Origin: Panicum virgatum | Lineage: Eukaryota; Streptophyta; Magnoliopsida; Poales; Poaceae | Assembly: GCF_016808335.1 (NCBI RefSeq) | Contig: NC_053153.1 | Coordinates: 31,813,590-31,877,589 of the forward strand | Length of the DNA stretch: 64,000 nt | Reading direction: 5' to 3' | Part shown: positions 35,651-47,600 of the stretch, in pieces | Numbering within the stretch: the first letter of the stretch is position 1 | Layout: each line of letters begins with the position of its first letter | The notes under the pieces: generated by a model | Told to the model about the DNA's origin: nothing | The model's database searches: none | What the model saw: the letters and a program-made list of their open reading frames with translations, nothing else | Translations under genes and position numbers: made by a program

Positions 35651-38600
35651 TGTAACACCCGGTTTATAAAAGAACATAAACCGAGCAATTATATACGTGC
35701 CAGGATCAAGTCACACGTATATACAACAGAATGAACAGTATATCACAGCACATATCACGAATAAGACATAATAAATCGAAATACGAATGTTATTTATTAC
35801 ATTAATGACAAAAATGTCTGATACAGCGGAAGCGAAGTACAAAATACGATAAAGACTCTCCGAAGCTGATGCAGGGCGCCACAGGGACGTCGACTGGGAG
35901 ACGAACACCTAGAAGTCCTCGTAGTCCTGGTAGCGCTGGACGAACTCCCTCGTGTCGGCAGGAACTGAGCAGCAGTAGCGTAGCCAGGAGGAAAAAAATA
36001 GAGAAGAGGCAAGGGTGAGTACACAACTTGGCTCTAAAGTATAACACAAACTATGAGGCTCTAAAGTTGGCTGACTCAACTGCATTAGCTTTTAATCTTG
36101 GCAAAATTTTATTAAAGCTATTTACTACAAGTTGATGAATTACCATTAACCCAGTTACATAGTAATTAGTCAAATTTAATCATGATACTACGGAGAACCA
36201 TACCAAAACCAAGCCACCAAGGTAACCCCGAGAGGCACCCCCTCGTCGGAAGGGGCTAACCCCACTAATCAAAAGGAGGATCTGGGCCGCTCATGACCGT
36301 GAGCACGGCTAGTATACCAGTTTTACACTCTGCAGAGGTTGCACATCTTTACCCACAAGTCGTGAGCTACGCCAGTTGTTCATCACACTTCCTTAGGTGA
36401 GATGACTAGCAAACTCACTACGAGGCCATTACAAAGGACACATTGGTAAGGTGTAACCGCTAAGGAATCAGGCTCCGCAACGATGGTAACCACCTCGAGG
36501 GGGTACAAGACACACAGACCAGCCTCGTAGCCTGGCCACCATTGAAGCTCACCACCCCCCATGCCCCGTTAGTAAGTTACTCCCGAACCAAAATGTCCTA
36601 ATTAGTAAGCCAAGACCGTCCCATTCCAGTCTTGTGGTAGCGCTGTTGTCCCAGGTTGTCGCTCTATGAACCGGTCCTTATGGAGAGTGGCCAACCAAGC
36701 ACTAAGCACCGTGCTGGCCCCCTAAACCATGTTTCTAACAAAACCAATTTTAACGAGAAGTGAGCCACTCAAGCCACACAGAGTGCCACTCTCAGAATTA
36801 AATTCAAGTAAACCATTAATCAATTTAATTAAAAAGGACCAGAATATGTTGTAGCGCAGCAACCTAGCACAACTAACCAAAAATGCAACCCAAAGGTATA
36901 TATAAAGGATATAAAGTGGCTAGGAAAATCCTTATAGGCATACAGTATTAAAATGCAGTATGAAATTGTATTTAAAGGTGATAGGTTGTTCATGTTATAC
37001 TTGCCTTCCTCGTACTGCTCCTGCTGCTGCTCAAAGTGCTCCGAAGACGGCTGCTCCGGGTACTGGTACTGGGGCTCCTCAGATGGATCAACGTCTACTC
37101 ACGAACACATGGCCAAAACAAGGCACAACAATAAGCATACAAGCAAACACTAACAAAAACTAAGAAACAGTACATCAATACATAAAAACAGCACACTAAA
37201 CTAGTCTAAAGCTATTCTACACGTTACAACGATCGCGTGGACATAAAGAACGCTAAAAACGGAGCTAAAACGCATATTCTAGGCCAAAAACAAGTTCTAG
37301 GGGCTTATTTGTAAGAAAACTGAAGTTCCAGGGTGTTTTCTGCTAAAACCGAGGACTAAAACATAATTAAACCTTAGTTCTAGGGTCTAACTCACAAAAG
37401 AACAAGGGCTGGACGGCGGGTTCAAAATCTAGAAAGCTCAGGGGTCTAGGTGAATAAAACAGGACCGGTTTGTAAATACTTTTGAACAGGCTGGGACGGC
37501 AGGTTAAATAGGGAAAAGCCGAGGGTCTCTTTAGAAAAAGAGCCAGGCCGAACCGGTATGCTTGGATCCAGACCATTGGATCAAGATCTAGCGGGTCAGG
37601 ATGGCTCGGGTTTACATCTAATCTGGCGCGTTGATCCAAGATCTGGCGGTCCAGGGCAAAGGGGCGCGGGGGCGGCGGCGCAATCCGCCGGAGCAGAGCT
37701 CCGCGGCGGCGAGCTCGCCGGAGCTGGCCGTTCGGCCGCTACATGGGCTCGTTTGGGTCGAGGTCTGGTGCAAAAGGACGAGCTCGGCATGGGTAGTCCT
37801 CTGGGGTACCTAGGGAGGTGGTGCGGGATTGGGAACATGGCCCTCGACGGCGAGGGCGGTTCGGCGGCACACCGGCGAGAAATCTCGCACGGGGCAGGGA
37901 CAGACCGAGGGAAAAGAAGGCACGGGGAGATTCGTTACCACGGCGTGAAGCTCTAGGACCACTTGGCTGGGGAAGTGAGGCGACGGAGGGCCGGAGCGGG
38001 CGCGGCGGAGCTCCGAGTTTGGCGAGGATATGGCGGCGCTCGTGGAGAAGGTCGACGCAGGGGGTCTCCCGGCTTTTGATCTTCACGAGCGGGGTCTGCG
38101 TCGAGCTGTGAAGCCAAGGAGATGATCAGCGTGGCAGGAGGGACACTGGCGGCGTGGAAACTCGACGAGGGGCTCACCGTGGCGGAGATCCGACGTCAGG
38201 GCGGCGCTAGACTAAGGTTTGTGGGATATGGCGACTGCGGTGTGGTGTCGTGGGGCGCAGAGGGAAGGTTGGGTGTTTAAAGGAAACGATCCGGGGTCCT
38301 AGGCATGCGTGCCACGACCGGAAAGCGAGCGAGATACGCGGCCGGGATTGGCGCTGCGCGGGGATAGCGGATCGCTCCAACCGCTGGGCTTGATCCGGTC
38401 CTAGGGAAGGGCTTCTAGAAGGAGGAGGGGCTCTGGATGGCCGGCCAGTTGGCCTAGGGCGCGCGCGCACGGCGGAGCGGGACCACGGGCAGCGAGGAAA
38501 CACGGCGAGCGCGGAACAGGGGAGCTCGGCCCGGGGAAGGAGATGGCCCTGACGTGTGGGTCCGGGCGGTCAGTGGGAGGGGTGTGTTTGCGGGCTGAGC

Positions 38601-39018
38601 GTGGGCAACGCGCTGGGGCGAGCAGGCCGAGTGGGGGGAAGGTTGGGCCGCGGAGAAGAGAGGGAGTGGCTGGGCCGTGAGTGGGCTTGGGGAGGGAAGA
38701 GAAGAGTGGGCTGTTGGGGTTCTTGGGCCGGGTCTGATTGGCTTGTTGGGTTTGGATTCTTTTTCTAATTTCTTTCCTCTTTTATAATTCTACTTCAAAC
38801 AAAGTTTGAATTCAAATACAAATTTGAATTCAAACCACACTCAAATAAAAGCATGCACCAGCATGAATGCAACACAAATTTTTAAACTTAGTCAAATTTT
38901 AATTACTTAAGGAACAAGATTTAGATTAAATGCAAGCTAAGCAAAATAAATCCTTAGAAAATTAAATAAATCAATTAAATTTATTAATAAATGCTGAAAT
39001 TTAAATCAGGGTGTTACA
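35651..39018 (-). repeat. Element D left LTR arm (inverted)
   Basis: - strand family-T LTR of 3368 bp; mini-ORF segments at 37005-37095 and 35909-35964 (-), open. It has its own GC-rich promoter block (about 37560-38760). An 11-base word, GGCTCTAAAGT, occurs twice (36030-36040 and 36057-36067), where other copies have a different sequence at the first site. Confidence 0.93.
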
Positions 39019-39963
39019 TACTCCGGTGCTAGACTGGCAGAGTTGTACATCTCTCGGATTGTCTGCTTACATGGTGTGCCCAAGAAGATCATATCTGACA
39101 GAGGGTCTCAGTTCACTTCTCGGTTCTGGGAGCAGCTCCATGACTCATTGGATACGAAGCTGCGTTTCAGTACGGCTTATCACCCTCAGACAGATGGGCA
39201 GACAGAGAGAACCAACCAAGTGTTGGAGGATATGCTGAGAGCTTGTGCTATTCAGTACGGTACTAGTTGGGATAAGTGCCTGTCATTTGCTGAGTTCTCA
39301 TATAACAACAGCTATCAGGCCAGTCTGAAGATGTCTCCCTTTGAGGCATTATATGGCAGAAAGTGCAGGACTCCTCTCTATTGGGATCAGATTGGTGAGA
39401 AGCAGCTCTTCGGTCCTGAGATCATAGATGATGCAGAGCAGATGGTTCAGGCTGTGCGAGAAAATCTGAGGATTGCACAGAGCAGACAGAAGAGCTATGC
39501 TGATGGCAAACGGAGAGATCTGACCTTCAGTGTCGGTGATTATGTGTATCTGAAGGTGTCTCCGATGAGAGGAATCCGCAGATTCAATGTCAAGGGGAAG
39601 TTAGCACCTCGGTATGTTGGTCCATTCAAGGTGCTAGAGCGGAAAGGCGAAGTTGCTTATCGCCTGGAGTTACCTCTCAGCCTCTCGGGAGTTCACGATG
39701 TCTTCCATATATCTCAGCTGAAGAGGTGTTTGCGAGTACCCGAGGAGCAGGCACCACTGGATGGAGTAGATGTGCAGGAAGATCTGACTTATACTGAGCA
39801 TCCGGTGAAGATTTTGGAGACATCAAAGAGGGTTACTCGGAACAAGCGCATCAAGATGTGCAGAGTTCAGTGGAGTCATCACAGTGAAGCTGAGGCTACA
39901 TGGGAGCGAGAAGATGAGTTGAAGAAGACATATCCAGATCTCTTTGCTAGCCAACCCAGCTAA
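39019..39963 (+). pseudogene. Element D integrase C-terminal part with chromodomain (5'-truncated)
   Basis: 315 codons including the stop are open from the LTR junction (first codons Y-S-G-A-R-L-A-E-L) to TAA at 39961-39963. Included are the second catalytic Asp (ISDRGSQF) and the Glu ([10 protein letters not shown]) of the DDE triad, the GPF module ([10 protein letters not shown]) and the chromodomain. The first catalytic Asp and the zinc region are missing, so it cannot be an active integrase. No ATG of its own is evident. Confidence 0.92.
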
Positions 39964-39997
39964 ATCTCGGGGACGAGATTTCTTTAAGGGGGTAGGG
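39962..39997 (+). promoter_or_regulatory. Element D stop-codon hairpin and polypurine tract
   Basis: AAATCTCG-GGGA-CGAGATTT at 39962-39981, then TTAAGGGGGTAGGG, adjacent to the right LTR arm. Confidence 0.85.
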
Positions 39998-39999
39998 TA

Positions 40000-42900
40000 T
40001 GTAACACCCTGATTTAAATTTCAGCATTTATTAATAAATTTAATTGATTTATTTAATTTTCTAAGGATTTATTTTGCTTAGCTTGCATTTAATCTAAATC
40101 TTGTTCCTTAAGTAATTAAAATTTGACTAAGTTTAAAAATTTGTGTTGCATTCATGCTGGTGCATGCTTTTATTTGAGTGTGGTTTGAATTCAAATTTGT
40201 ATTTGAATTCAAACTTTGTTTGAAGTAGAATTATAAAAGAGGAAAGAAATTAGAAAAAGAATCCAAACCCAACAAGCCAATCAGACCCGGTCCAAGAACC
40301 CCAACAGCCCACTCTTCCCTTCCCTCCCCGAGCCCACTCGCGGCCCAGCCACTCCCTCTCTTCTCCGCGGCCCAACCTTCCCCCCACTCGGCCTGCTCGC
40401 CCCAGCGCGTTGCCCACGCTCAGCCCGCAAACACGCCCCCCCACTGACCGCCCGGACCCACACGTCAGGGCCATCTCCTTCCCCAGGCCGAGCTCCCCTG
40501 TTCCGCGCTCGCCGTGTTTCCTCGCTGCCCGTGGCCCCGCTCCGCCGTGCGCGCGCGCCCTAGGCCCACTGGCCGGCCATCCAGAGCCCCTCCTCCTTCT
40601 CGAAGCCCCTCCCTAGGACCGGATCAAGCCCAGCGGTTGGAGCGATCCGCTATCCCCGCGCAGCGCCAATCCCGGCCGCGTATCTCGCTCGCTTTCCGGT
40701 CGTGGCACGCACGCCTAGGACCCCGGATCGTTTCCTTTAAACACCCAACCTTCCCTCTGCGCCCCACGACACCACACCGCAGTCGCCATATCCCACAAAC
40801 CTTAGTCTAGCGCCGCCCCGACGTCGGATCTCCGCCACGGTGAGCCCCTCGTCGAGTTTCCACGCCGCCAGTGTCCCTCCTGCCACGCTGATCATCTCCT
40901 TGGCTTCGCAGCTCGACGCAGACCCCGCTCGTGAAGATCAAAAGCCGGGAGACCCCCTGCGTCGACCTTCTCCACAAGCGCCGCCATATCCTCGCCAAAC
41001 TCGGAGCTCCGCCGCGCCCACTCCGGCCCTCCGTCGCCTCACTTCCCCAGCCAAGTGGTCCCAGAGCTTCACGCCGCGGTAACGAATCTCCCCGTGCCTT
41101 CTTTTCCCTCGGTCTGTCCCTGCCCCGTGCGAGATTTCTCGCCGGTGTGCCGCCGAACCGCCCTCGCCGTCGAGGGCCATGTTCCTAATCCCGCACCACC
41201 TCCCTAGGTACCCCAGAGGACTACCCATGCCGAGCTCGTCCTTTTGCACCAGACCTCGACCCAAACGAGCCCATGTAGCGGCCGAACGGCCAGCTCCGGC
41301 GAGCTCGCCGCCGCGGAGCTCTGCTCCGGCGGATTGCGCCGCCGCCCCCGCGCCCCTTTGCCCTGGACCGCCAGATCTTGGATCAACGCGCCAGATTAGA
41401 TGTAAACCCGAGCCATCCTGACCCGCTAGATCTTGATCCAACGGTCTGGATCCAAGCATACCGGTTTGGCCTGGCTCTTTTTCTAAAGAGACCCTCGGCT
41501 TTTCCCTATTTAACCTGCCGTCCCAGCCTGTTCAAAAGTATTTACAAACCGGTCCTGTTTTATTCACCTAGACCCCTGAGCTTTCTAGATTTTGAACCCG
41601 CCGTCCAGCCCTTGTTCTTTTGCGAGTTAGACCCTAGAACTAAGGTTTAATTATGTTTTAGTCCTCGGTTTTAGCAGAAAACACTCTGGAACTTCAGTTT
41701 TCTTACAAATAAGCCCCTAGAACTTGTTTTTGGCCTAGAATATGCGTTTTAGCTCCGTTTTTAGCGTTCTTTATGTCCACGCGATCATTGTAACGCGTAG
41801 AATAGCTTTAGACTAGTTTAGTGTGCTGTTTTTATGTATTGATGTACTGTTTCTTAGTTTTTGTTAGTGTTTGCTTGTATGCTTATTGTTGTGCCTTGTT
41901 TTGGCCATGTGTTCGTGAGTAGACGTTGATCCATCTGAGGAGCCCCAGTACCAGTACCCGGAGCAGCCGTCTTTGGAGCACTTTGAGCAGCAGCAGGAGC
42001 AGTACGAGGAAGGCAAGTATAACATGAACAACCTATCACCTTTAAATACAATTTCATACTGCATTTTAATACTGTATGCCTATAAGGATTTTCCTAGCCA
42101 CTTTATATCCTTTATATATACCTTTGGGTTGCATTTTTGGTTAGTTGTGCTAGGTTGCTGTGCTACAACATATTCTGGTCCTTTTTAATTAAATTGATTA
42201 ATGGTTTACTTGAATTTAATTCTGAGAGTGGCACTCTGTGTGGCTTGAGTGGCTCACTTCTCGTTAAAATTGGTTTTGTTAGAAACATTGTTTAGGGGGC
42301 CAGCACGGTGCTTAGTGCTTGGTTGGCCACTCTCCATAAGGACCGGTTCATAGAGCGACAACCTGGGACAACAGCGCTACCACAAGACTGGAATGGGACG
42401 GTCTTGGCTTACTAATTAGGACATTTTGGTTCGGGAGTAACTTACCGACGGGGCATGGGGGGTGGTGAGCTTCAATGGTGGCCAGGCTACGAGGCTGGTC
42501 TGTGTGTCTTGTACCCCCTCGAGGTGGTTACCATCGTTGCGGAGCCTGATTCCTTAGCGGTTACACCTTACCAATGTGTCCTTTGTAACGGCCTCGTAGT
42601 GAGTTTGCTAGTCATCTCACCTAAGGAAGTGTGATGAACAACTGGCGTAGCTCACGACTTGTGGGTAAAGATGTGCAACCTCTGCAGAGTGTAAAACTGG
42701 TATACTAGCCGTGCTCACGGTCATGAGCGGCCCAGATCCTCCTTTTGATTAGTGGGTTAGCCCCTTCCGACGAGGGGGTGCCTCTCGGGGTTACCTTGGT
42801 GGCTTGGTTTTGGTATGGTTCTCTGTAGTATCATGATTAAATTTGACTAATTACTATGTAACTGGGTTAATGGTAATTCATCAACTTGTAGTAAATAGCT

Positions 42901-43367
42901 TTAATAAAATTTTGCCAAGATTAAAAGCTAATGCAGTTGAGTCAGCCAACTTTAGAGCCTCATAGTTTGTGTTATACTTGTTGAGTACAAGTTGTGTACT
43001 CACCGTTGCCTCTTCTCTATTTTTTTCCTCCTGGCTACGCTACTGCTGCTCAGTTCCTGCCGACACGAGGGAGTTCGTCCAGCGCTACCAGGACTACGAG
43101 GACTTCTAGGTGTTCGTCTCCCAGTCGACGTCCCTGTGGTGCCCTGCATCAGCTTCGGAGAGTCTTTATCATATTTTGTTCTTCGCTTCCGCTGTATCAG
43201 ACATTTTTGTCATTAATGTAATAAATAACATTCGTATTTCGATTTATTATGTCTTATTAGTGATATGTGCTGTGATATACTGTTCATTCTGTTGTATATA
43301 CGTGTGACTTGATCCTGGCACGTATATGATTGCTCGGTTTATGTTCTTTTATAAACCAGGTGTTACA
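40000..43367 (+). repeat. Element D right LTR arm
   Basis: + strand family-T LTR, 3368 bp, TGTAACACCC...AGGTGTTACA, followed by target duplication CCCCG (43368-43372). Mini-ORF segments are at 41922-42012 and 43054-43109, open. GC-rich promoter block at about 40260-41460 with a TATA-like CCTTTAAAC near 40735. Confidence 0.94.
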
Positions 43368-43372
43368 CCCCG

Positions 43373-44207
43373 TGAGGTGGGCCCCATCGTTGCCGATCCA
43401 ACTCTTCGCGGTTATGCCTTACCAACGAGATTCTTTGTAACGGCCTCGTAGTGAGTTTGCTCGTCATCTCACCTAAGGAAGTGTGATGAACAACTGGCGT
43501 AGCTCACGACTTGTGGGTAAAGATGTGCAACCTCTGCAGAGTGTAAAACTGGTATACTAGCCGTGCTCACGGTCATGAGCGGCCCAGATCCTCCTTTTGA
43601 TTAGTGGGGTTATCTTCCTTCGACGAGGCAGGTTTCCCTGGGCGGCTTGGTTTCGGTTTGGTTCTCAGTAGTAACATGTTTAATCTTGATTAATTACTAT
43701 GTAACTGGGTTTATGATAATTCATCAACTTGTAGTAATTAGCTTTAATAAAATTTTGCCAAGTCTTAAAAGCTAATACAGTCAGTCAGCCAACCTTAGAG
43801 CCTCATAGTTTGTGTTATACTTGTTGAGTACAAGTTGTGTACTCACTCTTGCCTCTTCTCTACTTTTTCCTCTTGGACATTCTACTGCTGCTCAGTTCCT
43901 GCCGACGCGAGGGAGTTCGCTCAGCGCTACCAGGACTACGAGGACTTCTAGGCGTTCGTCTCCCAGTCGACGTCCCTGTGGCGCCCTGCTCAGCTTCGTA
44001 GAGTTTTTATCGTATTTGTACTTTCCTTCCGCTGTATCAGACATTTTTGTCATTAATGTAATAAATAACATTCGTATTCGCTTTATTATATCTTTTTACA
44101 TGATATGTGCTGTGATATATTATTCATTCTGTTGTATATACGTGTGACTTGATCGTGGCACGTATATGATTGCTCGGTTTATGTCTTTTTATAAACCGGG
44201 TGTTACA
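43373..44207 (+). repeat. Element A 3' LTR, segment 3
   Basis: Resumes after D, aligns with 1215-2049 of the A 5' LTR and ends GGGTGTTACA at 44207. Mini-ORF segment 2 at 43896-43951 is open. Confidence 0.93.
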
Positions 44208-44698
44208 TTCATAGAGGGGGTGATAATTTGAAGTGGTTCAGGAAATAACTCTCCCTCTTCTACCCACTCACTACTCATGACAGCGGTTAGGTCCCTAACC
44301 ATCTCTTTAAGGAAAGCCTTATCGAGAGGTCTGGTAGGACCAACTGGAACTGGGGGTCTTTTCTGGTAAAGGTAATTCAAGGTATTTCTGTAATCTTCAA
44401 ATAAATCATCCTCAACTGAAGGTTGAATTTCTTCGTCCTCCAGTTTTCCTGGTCTGGGGGAAGGCTCGGTGGTTGAGTCTGGGTTGTTCAAAGGTGAAGA
44501 TGCTAACTCAATCAGTGGGACTTCCTTGCAGCTTGAAGGTTCTACCAACGGCAGGGTTTCGGTGAAGGAGGTGTTTTCCAGAATACGATCTAGAAGGGCC
44601 TCTCCTTCGGAAGTGGTTTTGCACATGAACGCCCCTCTGGTAGTGATATCAAGCTGCTGGGCAGACTCCTTGCTAAGCCCTACCCAGAAGTGTTGAAG
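44208..44698 (-). pseudogene. Gag fragment of an older gypsy element (K), part 1
   Basis: On the - strand an open frame reads LQHFWVGLSKESAQQLDITT, then GAFMCKTTSEGEALLDRIL, followed by an acidic Pro-rich stretch. The first part is the C-terminal end of the retrotransposon gag domain as found in non-chromovirus plant gypsy elements (Athila/Tat-type; the clade is an inference). It is cut on the left by the 3' end of element A and on the right by solo LTR F. The frame continues across F into 48319-48387. No zinc knuckle is visible. Confidence 0.75.
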
Positions 44699-47600
44699 TG
44701 TAACACCTGGTTTATAAAAGGACATATACCGAGCAATCATATATGTGCCAGGATTAAGTCACACGTATATACAATAGAATGAACAATATATCACAGTACA
44801 TATCACGTAAAAAGATATAATAAAACAATTACGAATGTTATTTATTAATGACAAAATGTCTGATACAGCGGAAGCGTAAAATACATATACGAAGAAACTC
44901 TCGGAAGTAGGGCGCCACAGGGACTTCGACTGGGAGACGAACGCCTAGAAGTCCTCGTACTCCTGGTAGCTCTGGATGAACTCCCTCGCGTCGGCAGGAA
45001 CTGAGCAGCAGTAGAGTGTCCCCAAAAGAACAAGAGGAAAAAGTGTAGAGGAGGCAAGGGTGAGTACACAACTCGTACTCAACAAGTATAACACAAACTA
45101 TGAGGCTCTAAGGTTGGCTGACTCAACTGCATTAGCTTTTACTCTTGGCAAAATTTTATTAAAGCTATTTACTACAAGTTGATGAATTACCATAAACCCA
45201 GTTACATAGTAATTAATCAAAATTAATCATGTTACTACTGAGAACCATACCAAACCAAGCCACCCGGGGAAACCCTCCTAACCAAGGAAGATAACCCCAC
45301 TAATCAAAAGGAGGATCTGGGCCGCTCATGACCGTGAGCACGGCTAGTATACCAGTTTTACACTCTGCAGAGGTTGCACATCTTTACCCACAAGTCGTGA
45401 GCTACGCTAGTTGTTCATCACACTTCCTTAGGTGAGATGACTAGCAAACTCACTACGAGGCCGTTACAAAGGATCACGTTGGTAAGGTGTAACCGCTAAG
45501 GATTCAGGCTCCGCAATGATGGGGCCCACCTCGAGGGGGTACACAGACCAAGCCTCGTAGCGTAGGGACCATTGAAGCTCACCACCCCTCCTGCCCCGTC
45601 GGTAAGTTACTCCCGAACCAAAATGACCTAATTAGTAAGCCAAGACCGTCCCATTCCAGTCTTGTGGTAGCGCGGTTGTCCCAGGTTGTCGCTCTAATGA
45701 TGTACAGTCCTTATGGAGAGTAGCTAGCACATAACACAGTGCGAGCCCCCTAAACCAAGTTTCAAGAAAAACTAATTTTAACGAGACGTGAGCCACTCAA
45801 ACGGGCCACTCCCAGAATTAAGTTGCATATACCATTAATCAAATTAATTAAAAGGATCAAGTGTGTTATAGCGCAGCAAACTAGCACAACTAACCAAAAT
45901 GCAACCCAAGGGATATATATAAAGGATATAAAGTGGCTAGGAAAGTCCTTATAGGCATACAGTATTAAAATGCAGTATGAAAATGTATTTAAAAGTGATA
46001 GGTGGTGTTCATGTTATACTTGCCTTCCTCAAAGTTCTACTGCTGCTCAAACTGCTCTGAAGATGGCTCCTGGTACTGTTACTGGGTCTCCTCCGGTAGC
46101 TCAACGTCTACTCACGAACAATACATGAACAAAAACATAAACATGCAAACAATAGCAAAAACTAAGAAACAGTACAACAGTACATGAAAACAGCAAACAA
46201 AACTATGCTAGAACTATTCTACGCGTTACAACGATCGTGTGGACATAAAGAACACCTAAATCGGAGCTAGAACATGAAAACTACGCTTAAAACAAGATCT
46301 AGGGGCTTAACTGTAAGAAAAACAGACTTTCCAGGGGTTTTCTGCAAAAACCAGGGACCTAAACATAATTAACGGGTAGATCTAGGGTCTAACTCGTAAA
46401 AAGGCAAGGGCTGGATGGCGGGTTCGATTTCTAAGAAGTTCAGGGGAGTCCATGCAAAGTAATGGGCCTAACTGGAAATAGTTTCGAACACAGTTGGACT
46501 GCGGGTTGAATATGAAGAAAGGCAGGGGTTCTTTAGCATATCAACCAGGCTGAAGCGGTACGCGCGAAATAGGACCGTCAGATCTAGATCTTGTGGCTAG
46601 GATTTGATGGGGATTTGATATAATCTTGCGCGTTCGTTCTTGATCAGACGGCTCAAGGCTAAAGCGAGCGACGGCGGCGGCGGAACGTACCGGAGCTCCC
46701 TGTTCCGCGACGGCGCCGCGCGGAGCTCGCCGGACTTCGTCGTTTCCGGCCATCCGGAGGTCAAAACAGCCGGGATTTGGGTTAGGGAGGACCTACATGG
46801 CATGCGTGATGCACTGCTGACCTAAGCGCGGCTCAGGAAGGCTCTGGTCGCCGAGCGTGACTGTGGTGGCGGCTCTGCGTGGGGACGCTCGCCCGCGTGC
46901 GGTGCTCAGGCGGTCCTGGTGCTGGGGCTAGAGCGCAAGATGAGCAGGGGGCAAGCTGGTGCTTACCGAGGGCGCGGGGCGGTCGAGGTCGTAGCGCAGA
47001 CGTGCCGACGGCGAGGACTGGCGGCGGCGCTGGGCGGAGATCGCGGAGGACGTCGCTGAGGGTGCGCGCCGGGCCTGCTGATCTCCTCAGTCGATCCGTG
47101 CGGGTCCTGCGAAGGTGCTATGGGGTCAGGACGGGCCAAAGGGCTACCGGCGGTGAGAAATCGAGACGGCGGCCGAGCTCACCTGAGTCGGATCTCGGTC
47201 AAATTACGGCGAGGACGCGGCTCGGATCGGGGCAATCGGGCTCAGGGTGAAGCCTGGGCTCGGGGCGGAGCTCTGGAGGGGCTTGGCAGGAGCGGTCGCG
47301 CGGCAGGGAGACGTGGCCACGACGGTGTGGAGCTTCTGCACGGCGGAGCTAGGCGGGGGTACAGCGTGGTTCGGCTCTGGCTGCGCAGGTAGGGGAAAAG
47401 TGAGGCGCAGGGAAGGCTCACGGGGCCAATTAAAGGAGGAGGCCGTGATCCTTGGCGCAGGACGATGGCAGGCGAGCCCCGGTGATCTCGGCGGGATTCT
47501 GCGCGGGGAAAGCAGATCGCGGGCAACGGATTGCGCGATCCCGGGCTCTGGCTGCTGCTTCTAGAAGGCTGGAGCATGCTCGGGTGGCTGGCCGGTGGGG

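Larger units (their letters stand above)
35651..43367. mobile_element. Element D: inverted-LTR (palindromic) family-T integration
   Basis: 7717 bp with 5-bp duplications CCCCG at 35646-35650 and 43368-43372. Instead of two direct LTRs it has a - strand LTR (35651-39018), 981 bp of integrase/chromodomain coding with polypurine tract, and a + strand LTR (40000-43367). Both arms are exactly 3368 bp and nearly identical. Both outer ends are LTR 3' termini (GTGTTACA outward). The inner LTR 5' terminus of the left arm is joined precisely, base for base, to integrase codon sequence. Primer site, gag, protease, RT and RNase H are absent. Confidence 0.93.
1..44207 (+). mobile_element. Element A: family-T chromovirus, interrupted by B, C and D
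   Basis: This is a Ty3/gypsy LTR retrotransposon on the + strand. Its 5' LTR is cut by the left window edge and its 3' LTR ends at 44207. Its own parts are 1-5357 (5' LTR, leader, gag, first part of pol), 17437-19288 (rest of pol), and 3' LTR pieces 19289-20633, 34540-35650 and 43373-44207. The gaps are insertions B, C and D. It is the oldest family-T copy that can be ordered by nesting: several nonsense codons, one frameshift, and a 3' LTR that starts TA instead of TG. Sequence right of its 3' end (TTCAT...) belongs to the gag relic K, so A inserted into K. The left target duplication lies outside the window. Confidence 0.93.

Noticed and set aside
44189..44740. Taking the whole 183-codon - strand ORF as one gene.
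   Set aside because: Its first and last codons lie in the LTRs of F and A. Only 44208-44698 belongs to the gag relic.
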